DNA of 64,000 bases, from contig CABUDI010000006.1 of NCBI GenBank assembly GCA_902490305.1, forward strand, positions 1 to 64,000. Direction: 5' to 3'. The stretch comes from an uncultured Collinsella sp. GTDB taxonomy: Bacteria; Actinomycetota; Coriobacteriia; Coriobacteriales; Coriobacteriaceae. A program made the position numbers and the translations under genes. Shown here one piece after another: positions 7,144 to 14,797 of this stretch (position 1 is its first letter; the number at the start of each line of letters is the position of its first letter). The notes under the pieces were generated by a model. It saw only the letters and a program-made list of their open reading frames with translations. It did not search any database and was not told the DNA's origin.

Positions 7144-9327
7144 GTGAAGGATTCCGACCTCTCCACAACGGCTGCGCGCGACGCTGCCCGCATCGTCTGG
7201 TTTAAGCGCTACCCCGCCAAGCAGACACTCATCGCATTTTTGCTCGCGCTGTTGGCGACCACGGCGTTTTCCATCGATCCCGCCCCGGTGTCGAGCAACG
7301 CAGTCTTGGCGATTGACCCCAAAGCCTCGGGCATGCTGTACGTGTGCTACGAGGTGCTCCTCTCGTTTGCCGGCCATACCGACGCGGTCATGCTGCTTGC
7401 ACTTGCCTGCCTGCTCACCTTGCCGTTTCGCTACGTATTCTTTGGCCGCGGCGACGCCTGGCGTCCCTCGGTGATCCTTCCGTCGCTGTTCTTTGCCGTC
7501 TGCATGGTGTTTGGCCGCAGCTACGACCTCACCGATTCGGCCGAGATCGTGCTCGGCGACAAGGCGCGCATCATCTGCGCCTGGATAGGCGGTGCGGGCT
7601 GGATGCTCTTGGCGGTCGTTGCCTTCTACCTTGCCTTTGAGTGTCTAGATTGGCTGAGCTCTCGGCGCATTCCGTTTTCCGAAGCGCACTTTGGCCGCGT
7701 ATGGCGTGTGGCTCACGCCGTGCTCTCGGTCCATCCCTTTGCCGGGCCCTTCCTGGTGCTTATGGTCGCCTGGGCGCCCACGCTCATCGCTTCGCTGCCC
7801 GGCCTTTTTATGGGGGATACGGGTGCGCAGATTCGCCAGTGGTTCAACTACCCCAACGGTACGAGTGACTACCTGCGTCTGCTCAATCCCAACGTGTTGC
7901 TCAACGGGCATCATCCGGTCGTGCACACGGCTATCATCGGTTCGTGCGTCCAACTGGGGCTTTCACTGTTCAACAGCGCCAACGCAGGTCTTGTCATCTA
8001 CACCTGCGCTCAGTTCGTCATTACGGCCGCCTGCATGGCCTATTCCATCTCGTCGTTGCGCAAGCTGGGCGTGAGCCTGCCGGTCCGCGGCGTGATCTTG
8101 CTGTTCTTTGTGTTTATGCCCATGTTCTCCAACTACGCGGCCCTGCTTACCAAAGATGTGCTGTTTGCCGATGCGTTTTTGGTTTTGCTGGTGCAGACCG
8201 TCAAGCTTGTGGCCTGTGGCCTGCCTCGTCGCGATGCGAATGTCGAGCGTGTGGGTGAGCCCGAGCCCGCGCTTTTTGCGCGTCACGACTGGCTGTTGCT
8301 TGCCCTGGGCGCCATGGGGTCGACGTTTTTGCGTAACGGCGGGCTGGTGTTTGTGCTGGCGGCATGCGTGATCGCGGCGGCGTTTTGCGCTTGGGACGTG
8401 CATGCGGATCTCCGTGCGGCCAAGCAGACGGGTACTGCACCCTCGATTCGCGTGCCGCGCTTGCGCTGGGTTGGCATCCTGGCGGTGCTTGCGCTCTGTC
8501 TTGTTTCCAACATGTACTTCACCAAGGTCTTTATGCCGGCGCACGACATTACGCCTAGCTCCAAGCGCGAGGTACTCTCGATTCCGTTCCAGCAGACGGC
8601 GCGCTTCGTCCAAAAGCACGACGGCCTTAATTCAGGCGTCAATCCTACGGTTAAAGAGGACGGCACCATCGTGGAAGCTCCCTGCGACGGTTTGGTGACC
8701 GAAGAGGAGCGTGCCGTGATCGATCGTGTACTCAAGTACGAAAACCTGGGCCGCCGGTACAACCCCGACAAGTCCGATGCCGTCAAGAACTGCTTTAACG
8801 AATATGCCTCGCAGGAGGACATCGCCGCCTATTTTGAGGTTTGGGCCCAGATGTTCAAAAAGGACCCCGAGTGCTATATCTCGGCGCTTATCAATAACTA
8901 CTATGGCTACTTTTATCCGAGCGCCCGTGACGTATGGGTCTACAGCACGGCGCGCAGTGCCGAGATCATGGCTCGCCCCGACAATCTCAAGTACTTCGAT
9001 TTCCATCCTCTCGATAGCAAGGTCGTGCGGTGGTGTGACCATCTGATCAACCTGTATCGCGTGGCGGTTCAACGCATCCCGTTTATCTCGCTTACCATGA
9101 GCTCTGCAACCTACGTGTGGATCATGATTGGCGTGGTGGTCTACCTGTTGCGTCGTCATTCGTGGAGGGCGCTTGCCATTTGGGTGCCGCTTTTGGGCGT
9201 GCTCGCCGTGTGCCTGATCGGTCCTTGCAACGGCTCCACCTACATGCGCTACCTGTACCCGGTTATCGCCTGCATGCCCTTTGCGATCGGCGCCACCATA
9301 GCCCGCAGCGAGCTTCTGTGGAACTAG
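7144..9327 (+). CDS. Large multi-spanning membrane protein (DUF6020-like)
   Basis: A 727-residue membrane protein. It resembles the large DUF6020 membrane proteins often annotated in Coriobacteriia; that assignment is from memory of the family, not from a search. A short cytoplasmic N-terminus precedes about a dozen hydrophobic segments up to residue ~460. A soluble segment of roughly 150 residues follows (about 465-640, containing DITPSSKREVLSIPFQQTARFV), then three C-terminal spans. The layout, with many spans plus an extracytoplasmic domain, resembles GT-C-type glycosyltransferases; LFMGDTGAQIRQWFN near residue 220 holds an acidic residue after the first spans, as such enzymes do. A glycosyltransferase role is inference. 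It starts at GTG 7144 with AGAAAGG upstream, 26 bp after lgt, and may be cotranscribed with it. Confidence 0.6.
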   Translation: MKDSDLSTTAARDAARIVWFKRYPAKQTLIAFLLALLATTAFSIDPAPVSSNAVLAIDPKASGMLYVCYEVLLSFAGHTDAVMLLALACLLTLPFRYVFFGRGDAWRPSVILPSLFFAVCMVFGRSYDLTDSAEIVLGDKARIICAWIGGAGWMLLAVVAFYLAFECLDWLSSRRIPFSEAHFGRVWRVAHAVLSVHPFAGPFLVLMVAWAPTLIASLPGLFMGDTGAQIRQWFNYPNGTSDYLRLLNPNVLLNGHHPVVHTAIIGSCVQLGLSLFNSANAGLVIYTCAQFVITAACMAYSISSLRKLGVSLPVRGVILLFFVFMPMFSNYAALLTKDVLFADAFLVLLVQTVKLVACGLPRRDANVERVGEPEPALFARHDWLLLALGAMGSTFLRNGGLVFVLAACVIAAAFCAWDVHADLRAAKQTGTAPSIRVPRLRWVGILAVLALCLVSNMYFTKVFMPAHDITPSSKREVLSIPFQQTARFVQKHDGLNSGVNPTVKEDGTIVEAPCDGLVTEEERAVIDRVLKYENLGRRYNPDKSDAVKNCFNEYASQEDIAAYFEVWAQMFKKDPECYISALINNYYGYFYPSARDVWVYSTARSAEIMARPDNLKYFDFHPLDSKVVRWCDHLINLYRVAVQRIPFISLTMSSATYVWIMIGVVVYLLRRHSWRALAIWVPLLGVLAVCLIGPCNGSTYMRYLYPVIACMPFAIGATIARSELLWN

Positions 9328-9337
9328 CCAAACTGGT

Positions 9338-9360
9338 GCAAAGGGGACAGGTTGCTTTGC
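9338..9360. repeat. REP-like palindrome R2 (GGGGACAGG core)
   Basis: Arms GCAAAG and CTTTGC enclose GGGACAGGTTG. It lies 10 bp after the stop of the large membrane protein. Confidence 0.75.
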
Positions 9361-9496
9361 GTAGAAGGGTTGCGTCATCACGACGCCTTCATTTTGGGGT
9401 TTATCTCGCAGGCCCGTAGGTATATCATAACGACGTTTGTTTATATTGCCCGAGCATCTGCGCTGGGCTTTAGGTCGAAACCGATAGGAGACACGT

Positions 9497-10303
9497 ATGT
9501 CCGGACACTCTAAGTGGGCCACAACCAAGCATCGTAAGGGCGCGCAGGACGCCAAGCGTTCCGCCCTCTTCTCCAAGCTCAGCCGCAACATCACCGTTGC
9601 TGCCCGTCTCGGCGGTGACCCGCTGCCCGAGAACAACGCCAGCCTCGCCGCTGCTGTTGCCAAGGCTAAGGCTCAGTCCATGCCTAAGGACAAGATCAAG
9701 TCCGCTATCGACAAGGCCTTCGGTTCGGGTGCCGATGCCGCCGTCTACGAGAACATCGTGTACGAGGGCTACGGTCCCGCCGGTGTCGCCGTCTACGTCG
9801 ACTGCCTGACCGACAACCGCAACCGTACCGCCGCCGATGTCCGTTCCGCCTTCTCCCACGCTGGTGGCAACCTGGGCACCTCCGGCTCCGTCGCCTTCCA
9901 GTTTGAGCGCAAGGGGCAGATCGTCGTCGCCAAGGAGATCCTGGACGAGAACGCCAAGAAGGAGACCATGATCGCCAACGGTCCTGCCGGTGACGAGGAT
10001 GAGTTCATGATGGCCATCGCCGAGGCCGGTGGCGAGGACTACGAGGACGCCGGCGAGGAGTGGATCGTCTGGACCGCTGCCAACGACGTTATGGCTGTCT
10101 CCAAGGCGCTCGAGGAGCAGGGCGTCCAGGTCAAGGGCTCCGAGACCACCATGGTCCCGACCACCCCGACCGAAGTTTCTGGCGCCGACGCCAAGAAGGT
10201 CCAGCGCCTCATCGACCGTCTTGAGGAGCTCGACGACGTCCAGGATGTTTACAGCACCATGGACATGACCGACGAGGTCATCGCTGCCCTCGAGGAGGAG
10301 TAG
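9497..10303 (+). CDS. yebC: YebC/PmpR-family protein
   Basis: A 268-residue member of the YebC/TACO1 family. Older annotation calls these transcriptional regulators; recent work on the family shows that some act at the ribosome to help translate proline-rich stretches. Which applies here cannot be read from sequence. The signature MSGHSKWATTKHRKGAQDAKRS opens the protein, followed by YEGYGPAGVAVYVDCLTDNRNRTAADVRSAF and GGNLGTSGSVAFQFERKG. Length is slightly above the usual 240-250 because of an acidic insert near residue 175 (GEDYEDAGEEW). The ATG at 9497 follows ATAGGAG. It is a single-gene unit with a terminator behind it. Codon use is strongly biased toward GCC/GTC/AAG, as in highly expressed genes. 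Confidence 0.93.
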   Translation: MSGHSKWATTKHRKGAQDAKRSALFSKLSRNITVAARLGGDPLPENNASLAAAVAKAKAQSMPKDKIKSAIDKAFGSGADAAVYENIVYEGYGPAGVAVYVDCLTDNRNRTAADVRSAFSHAGGNLGTSGSVAFQFERKGQIVVAKEILDENAKKETMIANGPAGDEDEFMMAIAEAGGEDYEDAGEEWIVWTAANDVMAVSKALEEQGVQVKGSETTMVPTTPTEVSGADAKKVQRLIDRLEELDDVQDVYSTMDMTDEVIAALEEE

Positions 10304-10372
10304 CGCCCGCACGGGTTAAGCCGTGCATATCTGGGCATAATGAAGCGAGCATGCAAGCCTCGTGGAATAGAT

Positions 10373-10415
10373 GAGCCGGATCCGCGTGCGTAGAGCACCG
10401 GACCCGGCTCTTTTA
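10373..10415 (+). terminator. Terminator after yebC
   Basis: A twelve-base stem with one mismatch (10373-10384 with 10399-10410) and a 14-base loop is followed by TTTTT. A TATAAT lies at 10414-10419 immediately behind it, possibly the -10 of the amaP operon, although no convincing -35 accompanies it. Confidence 0.75.
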
Positions 10416-10469
10416 TAATGATGCGAACCGTTTTGCATTTCGAGAGCCGAGATTTGAAGGGAGCGCCAC

Positions 10470-11015
10470 GTGCGCGTACTCAAACGAGCCCTAGCGATCG
10501 TGTATCTTGCCGCCACCATCGTGGCGCTGGGTACGCTTGTCTGCCAGTTTTGGGGGCCGTATACGTATCGCTTTATGCTGCTGATGCGCGACCCCATGCC
10601 GCGCATTGTCGTGACGGCATGCGGCGGAGTTGTGGCGATCGGCGTGCTGGTAAGCTTCTTCCGCCTGATGTTTGCTCGTCGCGAGCCGTCCTGTGTGCAT
10701 CCGGCGGGAGAGCGCAATATCGAGGTTACCCTTGCGGCGCTTTCTTCGTGCGCTCGCACTGCGGCAGAGCGCGACGACCGCGTGATGGTCGAGCATGTCG
10801 AGGCCCGCGTCCAAGGTTCCGACGATTCGCACGTCCGATTTAAGGTCGAGGCTATCGCGCTTGACGATAAGGACGTGGCATCTTTGGCTACCGCGATGCA
10901 ACAGCGCATCGAGGAAGCTTGCGACACCATGCTTGGCACGCCGGGCACGACCGCACGCGTTCGTTTTTTGCCGTCCAAGACTACCGTCCAGACCGTGGAG
11001 GTTTCCGGTGAGTGA
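10470..11015 (+). CDS. amaP: Alkaline shock response membrane anchor protein AmaP
   Basis: A 181-residue membrane protein resembling AmaP, which anchors Asp23 to the cytoplasmic membrane. Two hydrophobic segments near the N-terminus (about residues 5-25 and 45-68) are followed by a cytoplasmic domain of about 110 residues with the AmaP-like pattern HVRFKVEAIALDDKDVASLATAMQQRIEEACD. It starts at GTG 10470 after GAAGGGAG. Its last eight bases overlap the start of the DUF2273 gene, and asp23 follows, which is the usual three-gene order. The family is associated with envelope stress in Firmicutes and Actinobacteria. Confidence 0.85.
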   Translation: MRVLKRALAIVYLAATIVALGTLVCQFWGPYTYRFMLLMRDPMPRIVVTACGGVVAIGVLVSFFRLMFARREPSCVHPAGERNIEVTLAALSSCARTAAERDDRVMVEHVEARVQGSDDSHVRFKVEAIALDDKDVASLATAMQQRIEEACDTMLGTPGTTARVRFLPSKTTVQTVEVSGE

Positions 11016-11385
11016 TACCAATCAAGATAAGACCGCTCGTACGCCGCGCCTGACGATTGACCAGAGCGCCACACCGGCGAGCGAACCTGTTGATTCCAAA
11101 GCAGAGGCAACCGAGTTGCAAGACGCGGCAGCCGCGGATTTTGACGAGGCTATGGGTCTCATCAAGGGTACGGGCGCTGCCATCTGGAGCTATGCTGTGC
11201 GTCATCCCAACACCACGCTCGGCGCCGTCGCTGGCTTTGTCCTCGCCGTGTTGGTGCTCACGCTCGGCCTGTGGGACACGCTCGTCATTGCATTCTTCGT
11301 GTTGATCGGCGCTGTGATCGGCCAAATTCGCGACGGCGAGAACGGGATCGTCAACTTCTTCGGCCGTCTGTTTAGCGGCCGCTAA
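11008..11385 (+). CDS. DUF2273 family small membrane protein
   Basis: A 125-residue protein with about 60 hydrophilic residues, then two membrane segments (about residues 69-86 and 88-106) and a short basic-aromatic end (GIVNFFGRLFSGR). The membrane part, HPNTTLGAVAGFVLAVLVLTLGLWDTLVIAFFVLIGAVIGQIRDG, is typical of DUF2273 proteins, which are found between AmaP and Asp23. Start: GTG at 11008, overlapping the amaP end (GTGAGTGA), with GGAGG at 10997-11001. The molecular role of the family is unknown. It probably helps recruit Asp23 to the membrane, judging from constant linkage. Confidence 0.85.
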   Translation: MSDTNQDKTARTPRLTIDQSATPASEPVDSKAEATELQDAAAADFDEAMGLIKGTGAAIWSYAVRHPNTTLGAVAGFVLAVLVLTLGLWDTLVIAFFVLIGAVIGQIRDGENGIVNFFGRLFSGR

Positions 11386-11429
11386 TATGTATTCGACTGT
11401 CGCATCTGCGGCAGGCATAAGGAGGAACC

Positions 11430-11945
11430 ATGGCTTTTAATACGAAGGTCGATGTAGCCGATACCGAGCTCGAGGAGAACGAGGCGGTCGTCGCCGAAGC
11501 CGAGGATGTGACGCTCGAGGACGAGGCTCTTGTCGAGGTCGAGTCCGATGAGGATGAGGACGACGAAGAGGCGGACGAGTCCGAGGACTCGCTGACCTAT
11601 TCCAACGGTGTGATCGAGAAGATCGTCGCCATGGCCACCCGCGAGGTGCCGCACGTCCTGGGCATGAAGGGTAACCTTATGCACTTTGTGCAGGAGCAGT
11701 TTGGTGCCGAGAATCTGACCAAGGGCGTGACGGTTGAGGTCACCGATGACAATCGCGTGGTCGTCAACATCTCCGTCATTATCGAGTACGGCGCCTATGC
11801 GCCCGCGATCTTCGACGATGTCAAGGCACGTGTCACCGAGCGCCTTGCCGCGATGACCGGCCTTGAGGTGGCGGGCGTCAACCTGCGCATCGAGGACGTC
11901 ATCACCCCCGAGGAGTACGAGCACCGCACCAGCCAGCACGAGTAA
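11430..11945 (+). CDS. Asp23/Gls24 family envelope stress response protein
   Basis: A 171-residue Asp23/Gls24 protein. The N-terminal 55 residues are strikingly acidic (long runs of Glu and Asp such as ESDEDEDDEEADESED) and are likely disordered. The conserved domain follows: LTYSNGVIEKIVAMATREVPHVLGMKG, then TKGVTVEVTDDNRVVVNISVIIEYG and VRLR-like VNLRIEDVIT near the end. In staphylococci Asp23 is an abundant protein tethered by AmaP. The ATG at 11430 follows AGGAGG. It closes the amaP operon; a REP-like repeat and then a terminator lie just downstream. Confidence 0.9.
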   Translation: MAFNTKVDVADTELEENEAVVAEAEDVTLEDEALVEVESDEDEDDEEADESEDSLTYSNGVIEKIVAMATREVPHVLGMKGNLMHFVQEQFGAENLTKGVTVEVTDDNRVVVNISVIIEYGAYAPAIFDDVKARVTERLAAMTGLEVAGVNLRIEDVITPEEYEHRTSQHE

Positions 11946-11949
11946 CCTT

Positions 11950-11988
11950 CCAAAAAGGGACAGGTTTGTTTTGGCAGGCTTTATCTGC
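11950..11988. repeat. REP-like palindrome R3 (39-nt version)
   Basis: CCAAAA and TTTTGG arms (11950-11974) enclose an AGGGACAGGT core. The match to the copy at 38131-38169 continues beyond the palindrome to TTTATCTGC, so the unit is 39 nt with three differences. Confidence 0.8.
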
Positions 11989-11998
11989 GAAAACGTTA

Positions 11999-12038
11999 AA
12001 CGGCCGACCGCGCAAGCAAAAGCGTGGCCGGCCGTTAT
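11999..12038 (+). terminator. Terminator of the amaP-asp23 operon
   Basis: A fifteen-base stem with two mismatches (11999-12013 with 12021-12035) is followed by ATTT. The U tract is short. Confidence 0.65.
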
Positions 12039-12153
12039 TTGTATGCCCCCCGATGTGGGCATACCGCTCGTCTAACTAGGGGTTGCAATCGTCGCGTTCC
12101 GCGTTACCCTAATGGGCGCATTGTTTCCAAATTGTTAACGAGGGGTTGCCGTA

Positions 12154-13176
12154 ATGGCCGACGAGCACGAAACAGAAAGCAAGGCATGGGCGATTGAGGC
12201 CGCCGCGGCAGAGGCGGCATCGCGTGCTGCCGAGGAGGTGCATCGTCCTCCCGTGGTGCCGATGGAGCGCGTGGTTGATCGCACCGATATCGAGCGCGGC
12301 GAGCGTGTCGGTCAAAAGCGCAGCCAGGAGCCGGGCTTCCCGCGCTTTTTTGCCGAGCTCAATCTGGGCCTGATTCTTACGGCCTTCGCCATCGTTGCGT
12401 TTAAAACCCCTAATCACTTTGCTTTTGGCGGCACCTCGGGCGTGTCGGTCATTCTGTCCACGCTGTTCCCGACCCTGCCCGTCGGCGTTTTTATGTGGAT
12501 TATCAACGCGGTTCTCGTCGTCTTGGGCTTTATCTTTTTGGAGCGCAAGGCGATTCTTTGGAGCGTCTTCGCCTCCTTTGCTCTTTCTGCCTACGTTTCG
12601 CTGTTTGAGCTGTTCATCCCGACTGATGTTTCGATGACGGGCGATATGTGGCTCGACTTATGTTTTGCTGTCATTTTGCCGGCACTCGGCAGCGCCATCG
12701 TCTTTGACATTGGCGCCTCCACGGGCGGTACCGACATTCTCGCCATGATCCTTAAGCGCCGCACGACGCTCGAGATCGGACGCGCCCTGTTGCTGGTCGA
12801 TATCGGCATCGTGACCATCGCGGCCTTTTTGTACGGTCCGCGCGTTGGCCTGTATTGCGTGCTCGGCCTGTTTGCCAAGACGCTCGTGGTCGACAAAGCC
12901 ATCGAGAGCATTCACCTTCGTAAGGTCTGTACGGTCATTTGTTCCGAGCCGCGCAAAGTCGAGGAGTTTATCGTCAAGCATCTCAACCGTACGGCGACCA
13001 TCAGCCGCGGCTACGGTGCTTTTTCGGGCAAGTGCGTGACGGTGATCATGAGCGTGCTGAGCCGTCGCGAAGCCGTGCAACTACGCCGCTATGCGCGCGA
13101 AGTCGATCCGGGTGCCTTTATCACGATCGTCGACAGCTCCGAGATCGTCGGCAAGGGCTTCCGCGGAACGAACTAG
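12154..13176 (+). CDS. YitT family membrane protein
   Basis: A 340-residue member of the YitT family (YitT membrane domain plus C-terminal DUF2179). Residues 1-62 are a hydrophilic, Ala/Glu-rich extension not usual in the family. Five or six membrane segments follow (about residues 70-245), with the characteristic NHFAFGGTSGVSVIL and FDIGASTGGTDILAMIL glycine-rich patches. The C-terminal DUF2179 domain (about 255-335) has RKVEEFIVKHLNRTATISRGYGAFSGK and a final VDPGAFITIVDSSEIVGKGFR. Its function is unknown; a transport role is commonly assumed. The ATG at 12154 follows GAGGGG. It is a single gene flanked by intergenic repeats on the left and a weak gap on the right. Confidence 0.88.
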   Translation: MADEHETESKAWAIEAAAAEAASRAAEEVHRPPVVPMERVVDRTDIERGERVGQKRSQEPGFPRFFAELNLGLILTAFAIVAFKTPNHFAFGGTSGVSVILSTLFPTLPVGVFMWIINAVLVVLGFIFLERKAILWSVFASFALSAYVSLFELFIPTDVSMTGDMWLDLCFAVILPALGSAIVFDIGASTGGTDILAMILKRRTTLEIGRALLLVDIGIVTIAAFLYGPRVGLYCVLGLFAKTLVVDKAIESIHLRKVCTVICSEPRKVEEFIVKHLNRTATISRGYGAFSGKCVTVIMSVLSRREAVQLRRYAREVDPGAFITIVDSSEIVGKGFRGTN

Positions 13177-13325
13177 CACAGACATATTCAACGAACCGCC
13201 TGCTGGCGCCGCGTACCTTGCAAATCGGTCATCTTTGAGTATTTGACCCCACATTGGGCAATAATGATGCTAAAGACATCGTTTGCGATCCAAGTGATTC
13301 GTTCAAGATACGAAGGGATGATTCT

Positions 13326-14657
13326 ATGTTCTGCTCGCAGTGTGGCGCCCCCATGGGCGATAACGACAAGTTCTGCGGCGTGTGTGGTGCTCCTAATGCC
13401 GGTGCCTCTGGCCCCGCTCCCCAGGGACAGCCTCAGCCCCAGCAGTTTGTTCCGCAACCGCCCGTGGCGAATGCGCCAAAGGGCTGTGTGGCTCAGGCGT
13501 TCCAAGATATGACCAAGACTCCGGGCGTGCTTCAGCGTGTATGCCAAATCGCGTTTTTGCCGGCGCTGATTTGCGTTGTGTCGGTGCTCGTGTTGTTTAT
13601 TCCCGTTATTGGCGGCATTGCGGCTGCCATCGGCTTTTTGGCAGCTTGCATTGCGAGTGTGTGTGGTTCCGGCTTTGGTATCGAGTGGGGCCGTGATCTT
13701 TCGCTCAAGGTCGATGACGGCATGGACCGTCCACTCATGCGTTCCACGTCGTTTGGTCTCGGAGTCTTTTCGAGCGTTATTTCGGTCGTGCTCGAGGTTA
13801 TCGCTGCCATTCCCGTTATCGGTGTAGTGCTTTCGCTGGTGGAGGGCGTGGTAATTGGCGCCGCGGGCTCGTATTCTTATTACGGCTCCTATGCACTCGA
13901 GGCTGCGCTGTTCGGTTCGCTCGGCCTGCTTGTCCTGGCGCTAATTGCCTCGGCGATTCTGGGTGTCTTCTTTAAGATGTTCGCCGACATCGCCGTGATG
14001 CACTTTGCGGTGACCGGGCGTGTCGAGAGCGCGTTTTCGCTCGATAAGGTCTGGGCGGCGTTTAAGCACAACAAGACCAAGCTGTTCTGTGCTTCGTTCC
14101 TTCCCGAGTTTTTGACGGGCCTGGTCGCCAACGTTGTCACATGGATCTTGACGGTCGTCTTTGGCGCCATTGCCTCTGTCGGTATGTATAGCTACTACTA
14201 TCGTCCTACGGGTATTGAGGCAATTGTTACCGGCGGTGGCGTCACGCTCGCGCTGTTCTTGGTGCTGGTCGCTTTCGTCACCGTATTTCTTACGGTCTTT
14301 GGCAAGATGCTCAAGCACCGTGCCGTTGGCTATTGGGTTGCACGTTATGCAAGCGAGTGGGCCGACGAGGACAAGGACGACGTCCTGACTTTTGTATTGC
14401 CCTTCGAGAAGAAGTCCGCTCCCTCGGGTTACAGCGCTCCGGATGCCGAGCCCGCACCTGAGTCCGAGCCCAAGCCTGAGCCGGCACCTGCACCCGCTCC
14501 CGCGACCGAGCCTGAGCCGGCGCCCGAGCCTGAACCGGCGCCCGAGTCTGAGACGGCATCTGAGCTTGAGCCTGCGCCTGAGCCTGAGCCTGAGCCGGCA
14601 CCTGCACCTGAGTCGGCGTCCGAGCCAAGCTCCGACGAGGAACCTCAGGACGAGTAG
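13326..14657 (+). CDS. Zinc-ribbon membrane protein with Pro/Glu tail
   Basis: A 443-residue protein in three parts. The N-terminus is a double-CxxC zinc ribbon (Cys3, Cys6, Cys17, Cys20 in MFCSQCGAPMGDNDKFCGVCG), followed by a Gln/Pro linker. The middle (about residues 60-350) is a hydrophobic domain of six or so spans resembling DUF4013-type membrane domains, with amphipathic loops and repeated Gly/Ala/Val stretches. The tail from about residue 372 is a low-complexity run of Pro-Glu, Pro-Ala and Ser-Glu dipeptides, likely disordered. The ATG at 13326 is chosen because GAAGGGA precedes it and the ribbon begins at residue 3. A start 24 codons upstream is possible but unsupported. Function unknown. 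It stands alone, with a strong bidirectional hairpin behind it. Confidence 0.7.
   Translation: MFCSQCGAPMGDNDKFCGVCGAPNAGASGPAPQGQPQPQQFVPQPPVANAPKGCVAQAFQDMTKTPGVLQRVCQIAFLPALICVVSVLVLFIPVIGGIAAAIGFLAACIASVCGSGFGIEWGRDLSLKVDDGMDRPLMRSTSFGLGVFSSVISVVLEVIAAIPVIGVVLSLVEGVVIGAAGSYSYYGSYALEAALFGSLGLLVLALIASAILGVFFKMFADIAVMHFAVTGRVESAFSLDKVWAAFKHNKTKLFCASFLPEFLTGLVANVVTWILTVVFGAIASVGMYSYYYRPTGIEAIVTGGGVTLALFLVLVAFVTVFLTVFGKMLKHRAVGYWVARYASEWADEDKDDVLTFVLPFEKKSAPSGYSAPDAEPAPESEPKPEPAPAPAPATEPEPAPEPEPAPESETASELEPAPEPEPEPAPAPESASEPSSDEEPQDE
14438..14645 (+). repeat. In-frame Pro/Glu/Ala-coding low-complexity repeat
   Basis: Repeated GAGCCTGAGCC-like hexamers encode the tail of the zinc-ribbon membrane protein. 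Such tracts change length easily by slippage. Confidence 0.8.
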
Positions 14658-14671
14658 TCATGCCGTCTGCC

Positions 14672-14685
14672 ATTTGGGGACGGGG
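14672..14685 (+). repeat. GGGACGGGG-type intergenic core
   Basis: ATTTGGGGACGGGG lies between the zinc-ribbon gene and its terminator. It matches the cores at 5725-5738 (minus strand), 21281-21291 and 39419-39432, with one G more. No arms are evident here. Confidence 0.4.
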
Positions 14686-14716
14686 TAGAAATAGTAGAAA
14701 TAGCGCTTGAAGAATG

Positions 14717-14752
14717 AGCGGGGGCGGACGTGTCGAAACGTCCGCCCCCGCT
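14717..14752. terminator. Bidirectional terminator hairpin
   Basis: A perfect fifteen-base GC-rich stem (14717-14731 with 14738-14752) and six-base loop lie between the convergent zinc-ribbon gene and the M20 amidohydrolase. The T tract is short on both strands. Confidence 0.75.
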
Positions 14753-14797
14753 TTGACATCGCGATGTGGCTATGACTGCGAGATGCCAGCGAATCGA

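Noticed and set aside
10414..10419. TATAAT as promoter of amaP
   Set aside because: It overlaps the yebC terminator and has no acceptable -35 at 16-18 bp; kept only as a note.
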